NCBI RefSeq assembly: GCF_024599655.1 | Contig: NZ_CP102247.1 | Coordinates: forward strand, 2,976,001-3,040,000 | DNA: 64,000 nucleotides | Direction of reading: 5' to 3' | DNA from: Enterobacter asburiae | GTDB taxonomy: Bacteria; Pseudomonadota; Gammaproteobacteria; Enterobacterales; Enterobacteriaceae | Shown here: piece by piece, positions 1 through 7,869 of the stretch | How the letters are laid out: the number at the start of each line of letters is the position of its first letter | Position numbering within the stretch: position 1 is the stretch's first letter | Program-made: the position numbers and the translations under genes | Notes under the pieces: generated by a model | The model's database searches: none | Seen by the model: only the letters and a program-made list of their open reading frames with translations | Told to the model about the DNA's origin: nothing

Positions 1-690
1 GGCGGCTTCAGCTTTGAGCTGAGTAAAGTGGTGCGTACCTACATTCGCGAGCGGGTGGTCGATCAGCTGGCGCGCATTGATATTCAGCTCGCCCAGAGCG
101 TTGCGGATAACCTGGGTATTACGCTGACCGATGAGCAGCGTAATCTTGCGCCGCCGAAAGAGGTTAACGGCGTGAAGAAAGATCCGTCCCTGAGCCTGTA
201 TGCCGTGCCGGGTGGCTCGATTAAAGGCCGCGTGGTCGCCATCCTGCTGAACGACAACACCCGCGCCAGCGACGTGCTGGGGATCATGCAGGCGCTGAAA
301 ACCCAGGGCGTGCATGCGAAACTGCTTTATTCCCGCATGGGGGAAGTGACCGCCGATGACGGCTCCGTGCTGCCGGTGGCGGCAACCTTTGCCGGGGCGC
401 CATCGCTGACCGTCGATGCGGTGATTGTGCCGTGCGGGGATATTGACAGCCTGCTGAATAACGGTGACGCCGTGTATTATCTGCTGGAAGCCTATAAGCA
501 CCTTAAACTGATCGCGCTGTCCGGCGACGCGCGACGGTTTAAGGCGCAACTGAAGGTGGCCGATCAGGGTGAGGACGGTATTGTCGAGGGCGACAATGTT
601 GACGATGCGTTTATGACGAAGCTGTTTGATTTGCTCGCGGCGCACCGCGTCTGGTCACGCAGCAGTAAGATTGACCTGATCCCGGCGTAA
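1..690 (+). CDS. katE: Catalase HPII, C-terminal part (left end cut by window)
   Basis: The frame is open from the first base and encodes the last 229 residues of the large-subunit monofunctional catalase HPII (about 750 residues in E. coli). The heme-binding catalase core lies outside the window. What remains is the C-terminal flavodoxin/class I amidotransferase-like domain typical of large catalases, with the conserved start VVRTYIRERVVDQLARID and a GRVVAILLNDN strand. HPII removes hydrogen peroxide in stationary phase. The gene ends cleanly with TAA and is followed by a bidirectional terminator. The neighbour order katE, chb operon, osmE, nadE matches E. coli. Nothing suggests a pseudogene; only the window edge cuts it. 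Confidence 0.96.
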   Translation, partial: GGFSFELSKVVRTYIRERVVDQLARIDIQLAQSVADNLGITLTDEQRNLAPPKEVNGVKKDPSLSLYAVPGGSIKGRVVAILLNDNTRASDVLGIMQALKTQGVHAKLLYSRMGEVTADDGSVLPVAATFAGAPSLTVDAVIVPCGDIDSLLNNGDAVYYLLEAYKHLKLIALSGDARRFKAQLKVADQGEDGIVEGDNVDDAFMTKLFDLLAAHRVWSRSSKIDLIPA

Positions 691-712
691 AAACCATTCC
701 CGGTTGTGCGGC

Positions 713-750
713 CTGATGCCCTCACCCCGCCCCTCTCCCACGGGAGAGGG
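713..750. repeat. Short intergenic palindromic repeat, copy 1
   Basis: A stem made of CCCTCTCCC and GGGAGAGGG preceded by TGATGCCCTCACCCC. The same unit, in the opposite orientation, lies at 35512-35549 after the chitinase gene. It is a dispersed REP-like element different from the GCCGGGTGGCG type REPs found elsewhere in the window. It sits between the katE stop and the terminator. Confidence 0.7.
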
Positions 751-761
751 AGAAAACAATA

Positions 762-787
762 AAAACGGTAACCCAGGTTACCGTTTT
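762..787. terminator. Bidirectional terminator between katE and chbG
   Basis: Perfect inverted repeat AAAACGGTAAC / GTTACCGTTTT around a CCAG loop, with an A-tract on the left and a T-tract on the right. It can end katE transcripts on the plus strand and chb operon transcripts on the minus strand. Confidence 0.85.
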
Positions 788-813
788 GCTTTTACCTCGC
801 CACCCGGCACCTC

Positions 814-1563
814 TTACAGATCCCCAAACGTCCCCAACCGATACCCACGCTCGGCAATCGCATACTTCAGCGACGCCGACGTCAGCACGTCCAGCTCCGC
901 CAGACGCGGCCAGCAGTAGGCGCTTTTCCGCACGGTATTATCGACAAAAGCAGGATGCGCCATGACCTCCAGCGACTTTTCCCCCCGCGCGGCGGAATCA
1001 TCCAGCACCTTCAGGAACAGCGCTTCGTCGATCTCGTCGCCGTAAAATGCGCTGCTGAACCCCTCTGTGGTTGTCACGTCGCAGGCGGGCACACCACTCG
1101 CCTCACGATCCACGCGCATCGCCACGCCTTTGCGCTGAGCAAACTCCGCGACAATCGGGAAAATCACCGGGATCATGTGCACGTGGTGATGGCTGTCGAT
1201 GTGCGTCGGCGCCTTACCAAACACATCAACAAAGCGGTTGAACTGACGCTCCAGCTCGCCGGCAATCTCTTCAAGCGGCAGAGCATCCTGCTCCGCCAGT
1301 TCCCAAATCCACTTGCCCAGCTGTCCGTCGCGCGTCAGGCCCGGCATTGGCGAAAGCGGCATCCCGAGCGTCAGCACAAAATGCATGCCGACGCTCAGCT
1401 CCGGCACCTCGCGGCTCAGCTGCGCCGCGTGTTCAACCGCCTCACCATTCACCAGTGCCGTGGTAGAGGTCACAACACCCCGACGACAGGCTTCAATAAT
1501 GCCGTAGTTCTGGCCTTTCGAGAGGCCAAAATCATCAGCATTAACGATCAGCAGGTTTTCCAT
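814..1563 (-). CDS. chbG: Chitooligosaccharide deacetylase ChbG (YdjC family)
   Basis: 249 residues. ChbG removes one N-acetyl group from chitobiose-6-phosphate and chitotriose-6-phosphate; in E. coli this is needed for the sugar to act as inducer with ChbR and for ChbF to cut it. The YdjC-fold metal site is visible: NADDFGLS near the N terminus supplies the Asp pair and SHHHVHMIP in the middle supplies His ligands. The start is the ATG at 1563 because AGAGGA sits just upstream and the homologues begin MENLLIVNADDFG; a longer frame has no support. Last gene of chbBCARFG, 11 nt after chbF, so co-transcribed. Confidence 0.95.
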   Translation of the reverse strand: MENLLIVNADDFGLSKGQNYGIIEACRRGVVTSTTALVNGEAVEHAAQLSREVPELSVGMHFVLTLGMPLSPMPGLTRDGQLGKWIWELAEQDALPLEEIAGELERQFNRFVDVFGKAPTHIDSHHHVHMIPVIFPIVAEFAQRKGVAMRVDREASGVPACDVTTTEGFSSAFYGDEIDEALFLKVLDDSAARGEKSLEVMAHPAFVDNTVRKSAYCWPRLAELDVLTSASLKYAIAERGYRLGTFGDL

Positions 1564-1574
1564 TGCGCGTCCTC

Positions 1575-2930
1575 TTAGTGGTGTTTGAACTTCAGCTTCT
1601 CGATCGTGGCGGCAAAGTTCGGCAACCATTTTTCATGCGCCAGGATCATCTCACTGGCCAGCTGCTCCGCATCGCGGTCGGAATGCACCAGCGGGCTAAG
1701 GTTCAGCGCCAGAAGCACGTCATTGAGCTCGCCGCTCAGCGCCGCATTGCTTGCCGCCACTTCAAAGCCTTTGATGGTGTGGATTAGGCCCATGACCTTA
1801 TCATCGAAATGGGTGATGCGTGGATGCGGTTTAGCGCCATCGCGTCCCAGGATGCAGGTCATCTCAACCGCCCAGTCCGCCGGGATATTGTCGATATGGC
1901 CGTGGTGCGGCACGTTGACATAGTGCTCCGCCTGCTTGTCGTTGTAGATGGCGTTAATCACCTCGCACGCCGCATCGGAGTAGTAGGCCCCGCCGCGCTG
2001 CTCCAGCTCTTTCGGTTTGACGTTCAGGTTCGGATCTTTATACAAATCGAACAGCTGCTTCTCGACTTTCTGAACGATCTGCGCGCGCGCGCCGCCCTTA
2101 TAGTACTCGCCCATTTCGATGGCCAGCATCTCTTTCTGCTTGAAGTAGTAAAGCAGGTACGAGCACGGCAGCAGGTTCAGCGAGCGGATCAGCCCTTCGC
2201 TGAACGGCAGGTCAAAGATGTTTTTCACCGATGCCGCCGTCAGGCGACCGGAAGCCACGCCGCCGAGCAGTTCGGCAAAGCGCGATTTTCCGTTCACGAT
2301 AACGTCTTTAATGAACACCATGTGGTTCAGGCCGAACAGGTCGATAGAGAGATCGTCGCTGTCGGTCAGCGCCAGCACGTCGCGGATAAACATCTTCATA
2401 CCGATCGGAATATTACAGACGCCGATAAAGCGTTTGAAACCGGTATGACGATAGACCGCCTCGGTCACCATCCCGGCCGGGTTGGTAAAGTTAATCACCC
2501 ACGCGTTCGGGCAGATCTCCTGCACGTCTTTGACGATGTCGAAAATCACCGGAATGGTACGCAGACCTTTGAACAGGCCGCCCGCGCCGTTAGTTTCCTG
2601 CCCGAGATAGCCGTGGCTCAGCGGAATACGCTCGTCCAGCTCTCGCGCTTTCAGCTGACCCACGCGCAGTTGGGTGGTGACGAAATCTGCATCTTTCAGC
2701 GCCAGACGGCGGTCCAGAGTTTTATGCACGGTCAGAGGCACGCCCGCTTTCTCCACCATGCGCTTGCACAGGTCGAAAATAATATTCAGCTTCTCCTGGC
2801 CTTCCTCAACGTCCACCAGCCATAATTCGCTGACCGGTAATTCATGATAACGTTTCAGGAAACCTTCAAGTAATTCCGGGGTATAGCTGCTGCCGCCACC
2901 AATGGTTACGACTTTTAATTTCTTCTGCAT
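1575..2930 (-). CDS. chbF: 6-phospho-beta-glucosidase ChbF (GH4)
   Basis: 451 residues, full length. GH4 enzymes use NAD+ and a divalent metal to cleave phosphorylated disaccharides by redox-assisted elimination; ChbF cleaves monodeacetylated chitobiose-6-phosphate made by the PTS and ChbG. The N-terminal nucleotide-binding segment VVTIGGGSSYTPELLEGF is clear, and the metal-site Cys (GVCNIPIG) and His (GLNHMVF) are present. A strong Shine-Dalgarno GGGAGAT lies upstream of the ATG. It follows chbR by 109 nt and precedes chbG by 11 nt. Confidence 0.96.
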   Translation of the reverse strand: MQKKLKVVTIGGGSSYTPELLEGFLKRYHELPVSELWLVDVEEGQEKLNIIFDLCKRMVEKAGVPLTVHKTLDRRLALKDADFVTTQLRVGQLKARELDERIPLSHGYLGQETNGAGGLFKGLRTIPVIFDIVKDVQEICPNAWVINFTNPAGMVTEAVYRHTGFKRFIGVCNIPIGMKMFIRDVLALTDSDDLSIDLFGLNHMVFIKDVIVNGKSRFAELLGGVASGRLTAASVKNIFDLPFSEGLIRSLNLLPCSYLLYYFKQKEMLAIEMGEYYKGGARAQIVQKVEKQLFDLYKDPNLNVKPKELEQRGGAYYSDAACEVINAIYNDKQAEHYVNVPHHGHIDNIPADWAVEMTCILGRDGAKPHPRITHFDDKVMGLIHTIKGFEVAASNAALSGELNDVLLALNLSPLVHSDRDAEQLASEMILAHEKWLPNFAATIEKLKFKHH

Positions 2931-3039
2931 AATATCTCCCTTAGCGTATCAGGTTAATCGCCTGCAAGGTATAGCGTACTCTTCCCGCTATTTGGGCAAG
3001 CCATTAAAGCAATATTTGTGGCGGGTAATCCGCCGAAAG

Positions 3040-3858
3040 TTAATTAATTACCGTTAAATTTTTCCGGTAACTGTTCGGTGTGAATGAAGTCAGTTTCTTA
3101 AAGGTCTTAATAAACAGGCTGGGACTGCTGTATCCTGACTCGTACGCAATATCGGTAACAGAGTAGTTGGTAATTTCCAGCTGTTTCTTGGCAAAATTAA
3201 TGCGGATTTCATTAATAATTTGCACGGGTGTTTTACGATAATAGCGCTGCGTCGCACGGGTCAGATATTCCTGGGATTTTCCCGACAGGGACACCATATT
3301 TTCCAGCGCATTTTCGCTGAACTGGCCTTTATCGTGCATCAGCTCAACGGTGCCGCGCAGCCATTGCGGAATATCATCCGTCACCTGCTGCTCTTCACGA
3401 TGGTGGCGCAGCCGGTTCATCACGTAGAAGGTCACCGTTTCAATAAACTCATCAAATTCATTGTCGCGGAAGTTAAGCGAGGCGATAACCGTTTCAATCC
3501 AGGTCATAAACTCGTTTTTGACACGATAGACCTGGGAGGCCACGAAGCAGAACGGCACCAGCGGCAGATAGTGCTTCTCAAAGAAGCGTCTGCTGACGCC
3601 CACATTCAGAATACGGGTGGCACCAAATTCGTAAAAGCTCTGGTGATAAGACCCCATCGGCAGGAAGACAAAATCTCCTCGCTCAAGCAGGACGCGCTTA
3701 CCGTTGATCTCCTGGTAGTAGCGGCCGGTCAGAACAATCGTGAATTCGTAGTAGTCATGCTGGTGCAGACCACTGGCGCTCTCCGTTTTGTTGTAGATAA
3801 CCACGTGAAAATTTTTGCCGTTAAACAGCTGCTGCTCAAGTGCGGTTTTAATTTCCAT
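3040..3858 (-). CDS. chbR: AraC-family regulator of the chb operon
   Basis: 272 residues. An N-terminal cupin-like sugar-sensing half (HQHDYYEFTIVLTGRYYQ, GDFVFLPMGSYHQ) is followed by two helix-turn-helix units; the second has VTDIAYESGYSSPSLFIKTFKKLTS-type signature residues near the end. In E. coli ChbR works with NagC: it represses without inducer and activates the operon when deacetylated chitobiose-6-phosphate is present. It is encoded inside the operon between chbA and chbF, so it is autoregulated. GGAGGT precedes the ATG at good spacing. Confidence 0.95.
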   Translation of the reverse strand: MEIKTALEQQLFNGKNFHVVIYNKTESASGLHQHDYYEFTIVLTGRYYQEINGKRVLLERGDFVFLPMGSYHQSFYEFGATRILNVGVSRRFFEKHYLPLVPFCFVASQVYRVKNEFMTWIETVIASLNFRDNEFDEFIETVTFYVMNRLRHHREEQQVTDDIPQWLRGTVELMHDKGQFSENALENMVSLSGKSQEYLTRATQRYYRKTPVQIINEIRINFAKKQLEITNYSVTDIAYESGYSSPSLFIKTFKKLTSFTPNSYRKNLTVIN

Positions 3859-3887
3859 CGTGCTGACCTCCTGCTACTCAGTCTGAC

Positions 3888-4235
3888 TTAGTGCATTTTC
3901 TCGTGAAGCTCAATGAGCTCCGCCACCAGCTCACGCGCCAGCATCGAGGTCATCAGGTGATCCTGCGCGTGGACCAGCACCAGGCTGACCTTCATCTTCC
4001 CTTCGCCCTGGTCGCTTTCAATCAGCTTTGTCTGCACCAGGTGCGCTTCGTTGAGCGCCGTGCGGGACTGTTCCATCATGGTTTTCGCGGCGACGAAATC
4101 CCCCTGCTTGGCCTGCTTCAGCGCGGCATAGGCCAGGCTTCGGGCCTGTCCCGAGTTGATGATAAGCCCCATCACCACTTCTTCGAGATCGTTCTCGACG
4201 GCTTCGTCTGCGACAATACTATCCAAATCTAACAT
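3888..4235 (-). CDS. chbA: PTS system chitobiose-specific EIIA component
   Basis: 115 residues, Lac-family EIIA, an all-helical trimer that passes phosphate from HPr to ChbB. The phosphorylated His is H89 in VLVHAQDHLM. Start chosen at MLDLDS (4235) because AAGGAG lies 8 nt upstream; 15 extra codons upstream are just open reading frame over the intercistronic hairpin. It follows chbC by 47 nt and precedes chbR by 29 nt. Confidence 0.96.
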   Translation of the reverse strand: MLDLDSIVADEAVENDLEEVVMGLIINSGQARSLAYAALKQAKQGDFVAAKTMMEQSRTALNEAHLVQTKLIESDQGEGKMKVSLVLVHAQDHLMTSMLARELVAELIELHEKMH

Positions 4236-4254
4236 TTTTAAGCTCCTTGTGGCT

Positions 4255-4274
4255 GGCGCGGGCTTCCCCGCGCC
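4255..4274 (-). other. GC-rich hairpin between chbC and chbA
   Basis: GGCGCGGG and CCCGCGCC form a perfect 8-bp stem around a 4-nt loop in the 47-nt chbC-chbA spacer. There is no T-tract, so it is not a terminator. It may protect the 3' end of the upstream chbBC message or set relative expression within the operon; this is inference. Confidence 0.6.
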
Positions 4275-4282
4275 GGTCAATC

Positions 4283-5641
4283 TTAGAATTTCAGTGAGAG
4301 GGCGATATCCTCTTCGCTCTCTTCTTCATCAATAATGGTGGCTGCTTTGTTGGCAATCGCCACAAACGGCATGTACAGCAGGGTAGCAATCCCGAGGTTG
4401 AATATCGCCAGCAGGAAGGCCGCGACGCTGCCGTTGGTGTTGAAGAAGGCACCCAGGCCCGCCGGCATGGTCCACGGCGCAATGTTGGTGACCGGTGGAA
4501 TAATGCCCAGGTAATACGCCGTCAGGGTAATGGCGGCCAGCAGCGGCTGAATCAGGATGAACGGAATGAACATTACCGGGTTCATGATGATTGGCAGACC
4601 GAACAGAATCGGTTCGTTAATCTGGAAGATGCCTGATGGCAGCGCCAGCTTCGCGACCTGACGATAGTCGGCACGACGAGAGACAATAAAGACCGCGATG
4701 ATCAGACCCAAGGTCGCCCCGGTACCGCCCAGGAAGATATAGGAGTCAAGCATCGGCTTCGCCCACACATGGAAGGTTTTACCCGCTGCCAGCGCCGCGT
4801 CAACGGAGCCGTACTGCTGGTAAAGCGCAACGTTTTCCAGTGCCCAGGGGGTCATAATTCCGCTGTCCAGCGCGGCCAGTGCCAGTGAACCATGCACGCC
4901 AAAGAACCACAGCAGAGAGGTGAAAATCACATACGCCCAACCGACCACGCCACCCATCGACGCCAGCGGCGTAGAGATAGAGTCCATGATGATCTGGTGG
5001 AAGTTTGTGCCCCAGTGGGAGAGCGCCCAGGCGATAATCCCCATGATGGAGAGAATAATGAAGCCTGGAATCAACGCGGAAAATGAACGAGATACGGAAG
5101 CCGGTACGCTATCCGGCAGGCGGATAACCCAGTTGCGACGGATAATAAAGGTGAACATTTCTGCCACCACCAGGCCGATAACAATACCTGAGATGATGTT
5201 GGCCCCACCCAGCCAGTTGGCGCCAACGGCATAGGCTTCACCCACGCTATATGGCGTCACGGTCATAAAAGCGGCGATGGATAATAACCCGGCAGCCAGC
5301 GGATCCACTTTACGCTCTTCTGCCAGTGCCATCCCAATAAAGAAAGGCGCCATCAGCGACATAATCCCCAACGTACCGTTATAGACGTTGCCGCCGATGG
5401 CTTTAAAACCATTAAGGGTTTCAATAGTGGAAGCGTCTAACCGAATTCCTAATGAATAAAAGAAGGAACCTTCACCAAAGCTCAGAAAAACGTTGTTAAT
5501 TAAAACGAACATGGCCCCGGCCAGCGTCAACGGCATTAATTTAATAAAGCCGTTTTTGATGGCGTTAACGTGAGGCTGCTTTCCTATTTTAACAGCAAAA
5601 GGAAGGAGTACCTTTTCAAGTGAAGCGATGACTTTACTCAT
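4283..5641 (-). CDS. chbC: PTS system chitobiose-specific EIIC permease
   Basis: 452 residues, full length for the Lac/cellobiose EIIC family. It is the inner-membrane channel that binds chitobiose outside and releases it as the 6-phosphate. Many hydrophobic helices are visible, for example GFIKLMPLTLAGAMFVLINN near the N terminus, and the family loop FQINEPILFGLPIIMNP around residue 340. The C-terminal tail is acidic and cytoplasmic (DEEESEEDIALSLKF). The start codon at 5641 has only a weak, distant Shine-Dalgarno, and the spacer upstream holds a hairpin and the ChiX pairing site. Confidence 0.96.
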   Translation of the reverse strand: MSKVIASLEKVLLPFAVKIGKQPHVNAIKNGFIKLMPLTLAGAMFVLINNVFLSFGEGSFFYSLGIRLDASTIETLNGFKAIGGNVYNGTLGIMSLMAPFFIGMALAEERKVDPLAAGLLSIAAFMTVTPYSVGEAYAVGANWLGGANIISGIVIGLVVAEMFTFIIRRNWVIRLPDSVPASVSRSFSALIPGFIILSIMGIIAWALSHWGTNFHQIIMDSISTPLASMGGVVGWAYVIFTSLLWFFGVHGSLALAALDSGIMTPWALENVALYQQYGSVDAALAAGKTFHVWAKPMLDSYIFLGGTGATLGLIIAVFIVSRRADYRQVAKLALPSGIFQINEPILFGLPIIMNPVMFIPFILIQPLLAAITLTAYYLGIIPPVTNIAPWTMPAGLGAFFNTNGSVAAFLLAIFNLGIATLLYMPFVAIANKAATIIDEEESEEDIALSLKF

Positions 5642-5659
5642 AGGAAAATACCCTTAAAT

Positions 5660-5679
5660 GCCGTAACGCATGTTACGGC
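5660..5679 (-). other. Hairpin between chbB and chbC
   Basis: GCCGTAAC and GTTACGGC make an 8-bp perfect stem with a GCAT loop in the 79-nt chbB-chbC spacer, just upstream of chbC and downstream of the ChiX pairing site. No T-tract follows. It may sequester or position the chbC ribosome site or stabilise the chbB segment. Confidence 0.6.
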
Positions 5680-5697
5680 GTATTGTGTGTGAAATAA

Positions 5698-5709
5698 CTC
5701 TTTGACGGG
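5698..5709 (-). promoter_or_regulatory. ChiX sRNA pairing site in the chbB-chbC spacer
   Basis: The operon mRNA reads CCCGUCAAAGAG here, the exact complement of the CUCUUUGACGGG seed of E. coli ChiX (MicM/SroB) as I recall it. In E. coli and Salmonella this site acts as an RNA trap: chb mRNA made during chitobiose induction sequesters ChiX and relieves silencing of the chitoporin gene chiP. The chiX gene itself is not in the window. Confidence 0.75.
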
Positions 5710-5720
5710 AAAAATAAAAA

Positions 5721-6038
5721 TTAATTAGCAGCTTTTTTAATTGCTGCCACAGCAGCTTTAAGAACACCTAAACCATCAATCTTGCCGTACAGCCCCGAGT
5801 CGATCACTTCGACCGGTTTATTCGGTAACAGTCGTTGAATTTCGGGCAACATATAGGCAATTTGCGGCCCCAGTAAAACGACATCGGCTGTCTGGCCTTT
5901 TTCGCCCGCCAGCGTCTCTGGAAACGCTTCAATCACCACAGGGACTTCATACTTTTCAGCCTGCGCACGCATCTTTGACACCAGAAGCGACGTAGACATG
6001 CCCGCTGAGCAGAACAGGTAGATATGTTTCTTTTCCAT
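5721..6038 (-). CDS. chbB: PTS system chitobiose-specific EIIB component
   Basis: 105 residues. First gene of the operon. EIIB carries phosphate on C10 (IYLFCSAGMSTSLL) and gives it to chitobiose as it passes through ChbC. The P-loop after the Cys and the length fit the Lac-family EIIB. GAGGGAAAT provides the ribosome site ahead of the ATG at 6038. Confidence 0.97.
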   Translation of the reverse strand: MEKKHIYLFCSAGMSTSLLVSKMRAQAEKYEVPVVIEAFPETLAGEKGQTADVVLLGPQIAYMLPEIQRLLPNKPVEVIDSGLYGKIDGLGVLKAAVAAIKKAAN

Positions 6039-6138
6039 CGTGATTTCCCTCTTGTATGACTACCTGCCATCGCGCTATCACTCGACTCGCTGTCCCGGCA
6101 GACAGGTAGCTTGCGTACTGTTGTTTATCGTTGGAGTG

Positions 6139-6144
6139 AGTATA
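6139..6144 (-). promoter_or_regulatory. Candidate chb operon -10 element
   Basis: On the minus strand TATACT lies about 100 nt upstream of chbB in GCGTATACTCACTCC. No good -35 is seen at 16-18 nt, as expected for a promoter that needs an activator (ChbR and CRP in E. coli). I could not place NagC or ChbR boxes with confidence. The rest of the 281-nt chbB-osmE gap holds only the osmE terminator. Confidence 0.35.
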
Positions 6145-6269
6145 CGCAATGGTACAGACAGGGGATAATTCTGGATAGGCTCAAATTGTCTCTCATTGAC
6201 CTGGCTTGTTGACTCCCTTCACATTTCGGGCAAATAATTCGCGCAAAGAAATAAGATTTTCTGATACAT

Positions 6270-6295
6270 AAAAAAACCGGCCCGTGGGCCGGTTT
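6270..6295 (-). terminator. osmE terminator
   Basis: AACCGGCCC / GGGCCGGTT stem with a 2-nt loop, followed on the minus strand by a run of T residues. It ends osmE and separates it from the chb promoter region. Confidence 0.85.
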
Positions 6296-6319
6296 GTTAA
6301 CATCTTCAGGCAAGCAGGG

Positions 6320-6664
6320 TTACTGCGCCTTAGGTGCCTGTGGATCGGTGTCGTATTCAGCACAGGTCTGATAGCCGGAGTTGATCACATGACCGGTATC
6401 ATCCAGGGCGACGAAGTAGGTTTCTGCCTTACCATCACGTTGACCCAGGATATAGGTCTGGCAGGTTCCCTTCGCATGAATCATGGTCACTTCAGAAGAA
6501 GGTTTACCGGCAATCGCAGCCACCTGCGAACGGGTCATCCCTTTTTTGACGTCTTTTACTACGGGCTGCGTAAACTGATCCTTGGTGCGATCGTAAGCCG
6601 TACACCCTGCCAGCATAGTCAGTACCGCCGCTGCGCTAAGAATTCCTGCTACGTTCTTGTTCAT
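6320..6664 (-). CDS. osmE: Osmotically inducible lipoprotein OsmE
   Basis: 114 residues. A signal peptide ending in the lipobox LTMLAGC marks it as a lipoprotein, probably on the outer membrane. The mature part is a SmpA/OmlA-like fold (KGMTRSQVAAIAGKPSSEV is the family's first helix-loop). In E. coli osmE is induced by high osmolarity and stationary phase; its biochemical role is unclear. It is divergent from nadE and ends in its own terminator. Confidence 0.93.
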   Translation of the reverse strand: MNKNVAGILSAAAVLTMLAGCTAYDRTKDQFTQPVVKDVKKGMTRSQVAAIAGKPSSEVTMIHAKGTCQTYILGQRDGKAETYFVALDDTGHVINSGYQTCAEYDTDPQAPKAQ

Positions 6665-6896
6665 ATTCCGTCCTCTTGTTTATCAGCGTGTTATCTAAGC
6701 ATGGGATAAAAAGTACTATTGTTCAACTTTGTGAATTACGCCAGACGAATTTCGGAAAATTCTAATAAAACAACGATAACCTGCTAAATCGGCGCAAATT
6801 AGCGCACTCGAAACTGTGATCCTTGTCGTTTCTCGCCCAAAGGGTTAGTTTTAACAGCTAACACATTCTGTTTATGTACTGCATATGGAGGGCGTG

Positions 6897-7724
6897 ATGG
6901 CTCTGCAACAAGAGATTATTCAGGCACTGGGCGCGAAGCCTACGGTAGATGCACATGAAGAGATCCGCCGCAGCGTGGATTTTTTAAAGTCGTACTTAAA
7001 AAAGAACGCGTTCCTGAAATCCCTGGTGCTGGGCATCAGCGGCGGCCAGGATTCTACCCTGACCGGTAAACTCTGCCAGATGGCGATTTCAGAGCTTCGC
7101 GAAGAGACGGGCGATGAGACACTGCAGTTTATCGCGGTGCGCCTTCCTTATGGCGTACAGGCGGACGAGCAGGATTGCCAGGATGCGATTACCTTTATTC
7201 AGCCTGACCGCGTGCTGACCGTGAATATTAAGGGCTCCGTGCTGGCAAGCGAGCAGGCGCTTCGCGAAGCGGGCATTGAGCTGAGCGATTTTGTCCGCGG
7301 CAACGAGAAAGCCCGCGAGCGCATGAAAGCGCAGTACAGTATCGCCGGGATGACCAAAGGCGTCGTCGTCGGCACCGACCATGCGGCAGAAGCGATCACC
7401 GGTTTCTTCACCAAATACGGCGACGGCGGCACCGACATTAACCCTATCTTCCGTCTCAACAAGCGTCAGGGTAAGCAGCTGCTCGCCGCGCTGGGCTGTC
7501 CTGAGCATCTTTATAAGAAAGCGCCGACGGCGGACCTTGAAGACGATCGCCCTTCCCTGCCGGATGAAGCGGCCCTTGGCGTCACCTATGACAACATTGA
7601 TGATTATCTGGAAGGTAAAAAGCTGGATGAAGGTACCGCGAAAATCATCGAAGGCTGGTATCTGAAAACCGAGCACAAGCGCCACACGCCCATTACGGTG
7701 TTTGACGACTTCTGGAAGAAATAG
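6897..7724 (+). CDS. nadE: NH3-dependent NAD+ synthetase
   Basis: 275 residues, full length. NadE adenylates nicotinate adenine dinucleotide and amidates it with ammonia, the last step of NAD+ synthesis. The N-type ATP pyrophosphatase loop GISGGQDST is clear around residue 46, and VVGTDHAAEAITGFFTKYGDGG forms the active-site segment. The start is the ATG at 6897 (MALQQEIIQALGAKP, as in homologues) with GGAGG 6 nt upstream; the ATG four codons earlier lies on the ribosome site itself. Confidence 0.96.
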   Translation: MALQQEIIQALGAKPTVDAHEEIRRSVDFLKSYLKKNAFLKSLVLGISGGQDSTLTGKLCQMAISELREETGDETLQFIAVRLPYGVQADEQDCQDAITFIQPDRVLTVNIKGSVLASEQALREAGIELSDFVRGNEKARERMKAQYSIAGMTKGVVVGTDHAAEAITGFFTKYGDGGTDINPIFRLNKRQGKQLLAALGCPEHLYKKAPTADLEDDRPSLPDEAALGVTYDNIDDYLEGKKLDEGTAKIIEGWYLKTEHKRHTPITVFDDFWKK

Positions 7725-7745
7725 CCAACATTTTTGCCCAGCGGC

Positions 7746-7820
7746 GCTTCGCTTGCAGGGCCTACGGTTTCGCGCTGTTGTAGGCCGGGTAAGCGCAGCG
7801 CCACCCGGCTCTTTTTTAAC
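7746..7820. repeat. REP element after nadE
   Basis: The unit TGTAGGCCGGGTAAGCGCAG with its GCGCCACCCGGC arm forms the usual REP stem, preceded by an inverted partial copy (GGGCCTACGG). A run of six T residues after the stem suggests it also ends nadE transcription, just before the LexA-controlled cho promoter. Confidence 0.8.
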
Positions 7821-7838
7821 CAAACCGTCTCTGCTACA

Positions 7839-7854
7839 CTGTATACCTGAACAG
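7839..7854 (+). promoter_or_regulatory. LexA (SOS) box of cho
   Basis: CTGTATACCTGAACAG fits the LexA consensus CTGT-N8-ACAG exactly and ends 15 nt before the cho start codon. In E. coli cho (ydjQ) is a known SOS gene. Confidence 0.9.
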
Positions 7855-7869
7855 TATATGGAGCAGTAT

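Noticed and set aside
1..690. katE as a truncated pseudogene
   Set aside because: Only the window edge cuts it; the frame is open from base 1 with a normal stop and terminator.
704..919. 71-codon plus-strand frame after katE
   Set aside because: It runs through the repeat and the terminator and into the antisense of chbG.
1809..2825. Long plus-strand open frame (338 codons) opposite chbF
   Set aside because: It is the antisense of a well-conserved GH4 gene; composition is rich in Arg, His and Val as expected of a shadow frame, and it has no ribosome site or family.
6125..6313. 62-codon minus-strand frame between osmE and chbB
   Set aside because: It covers the osmE terminator and the chb promoter region and has no ribosome site.
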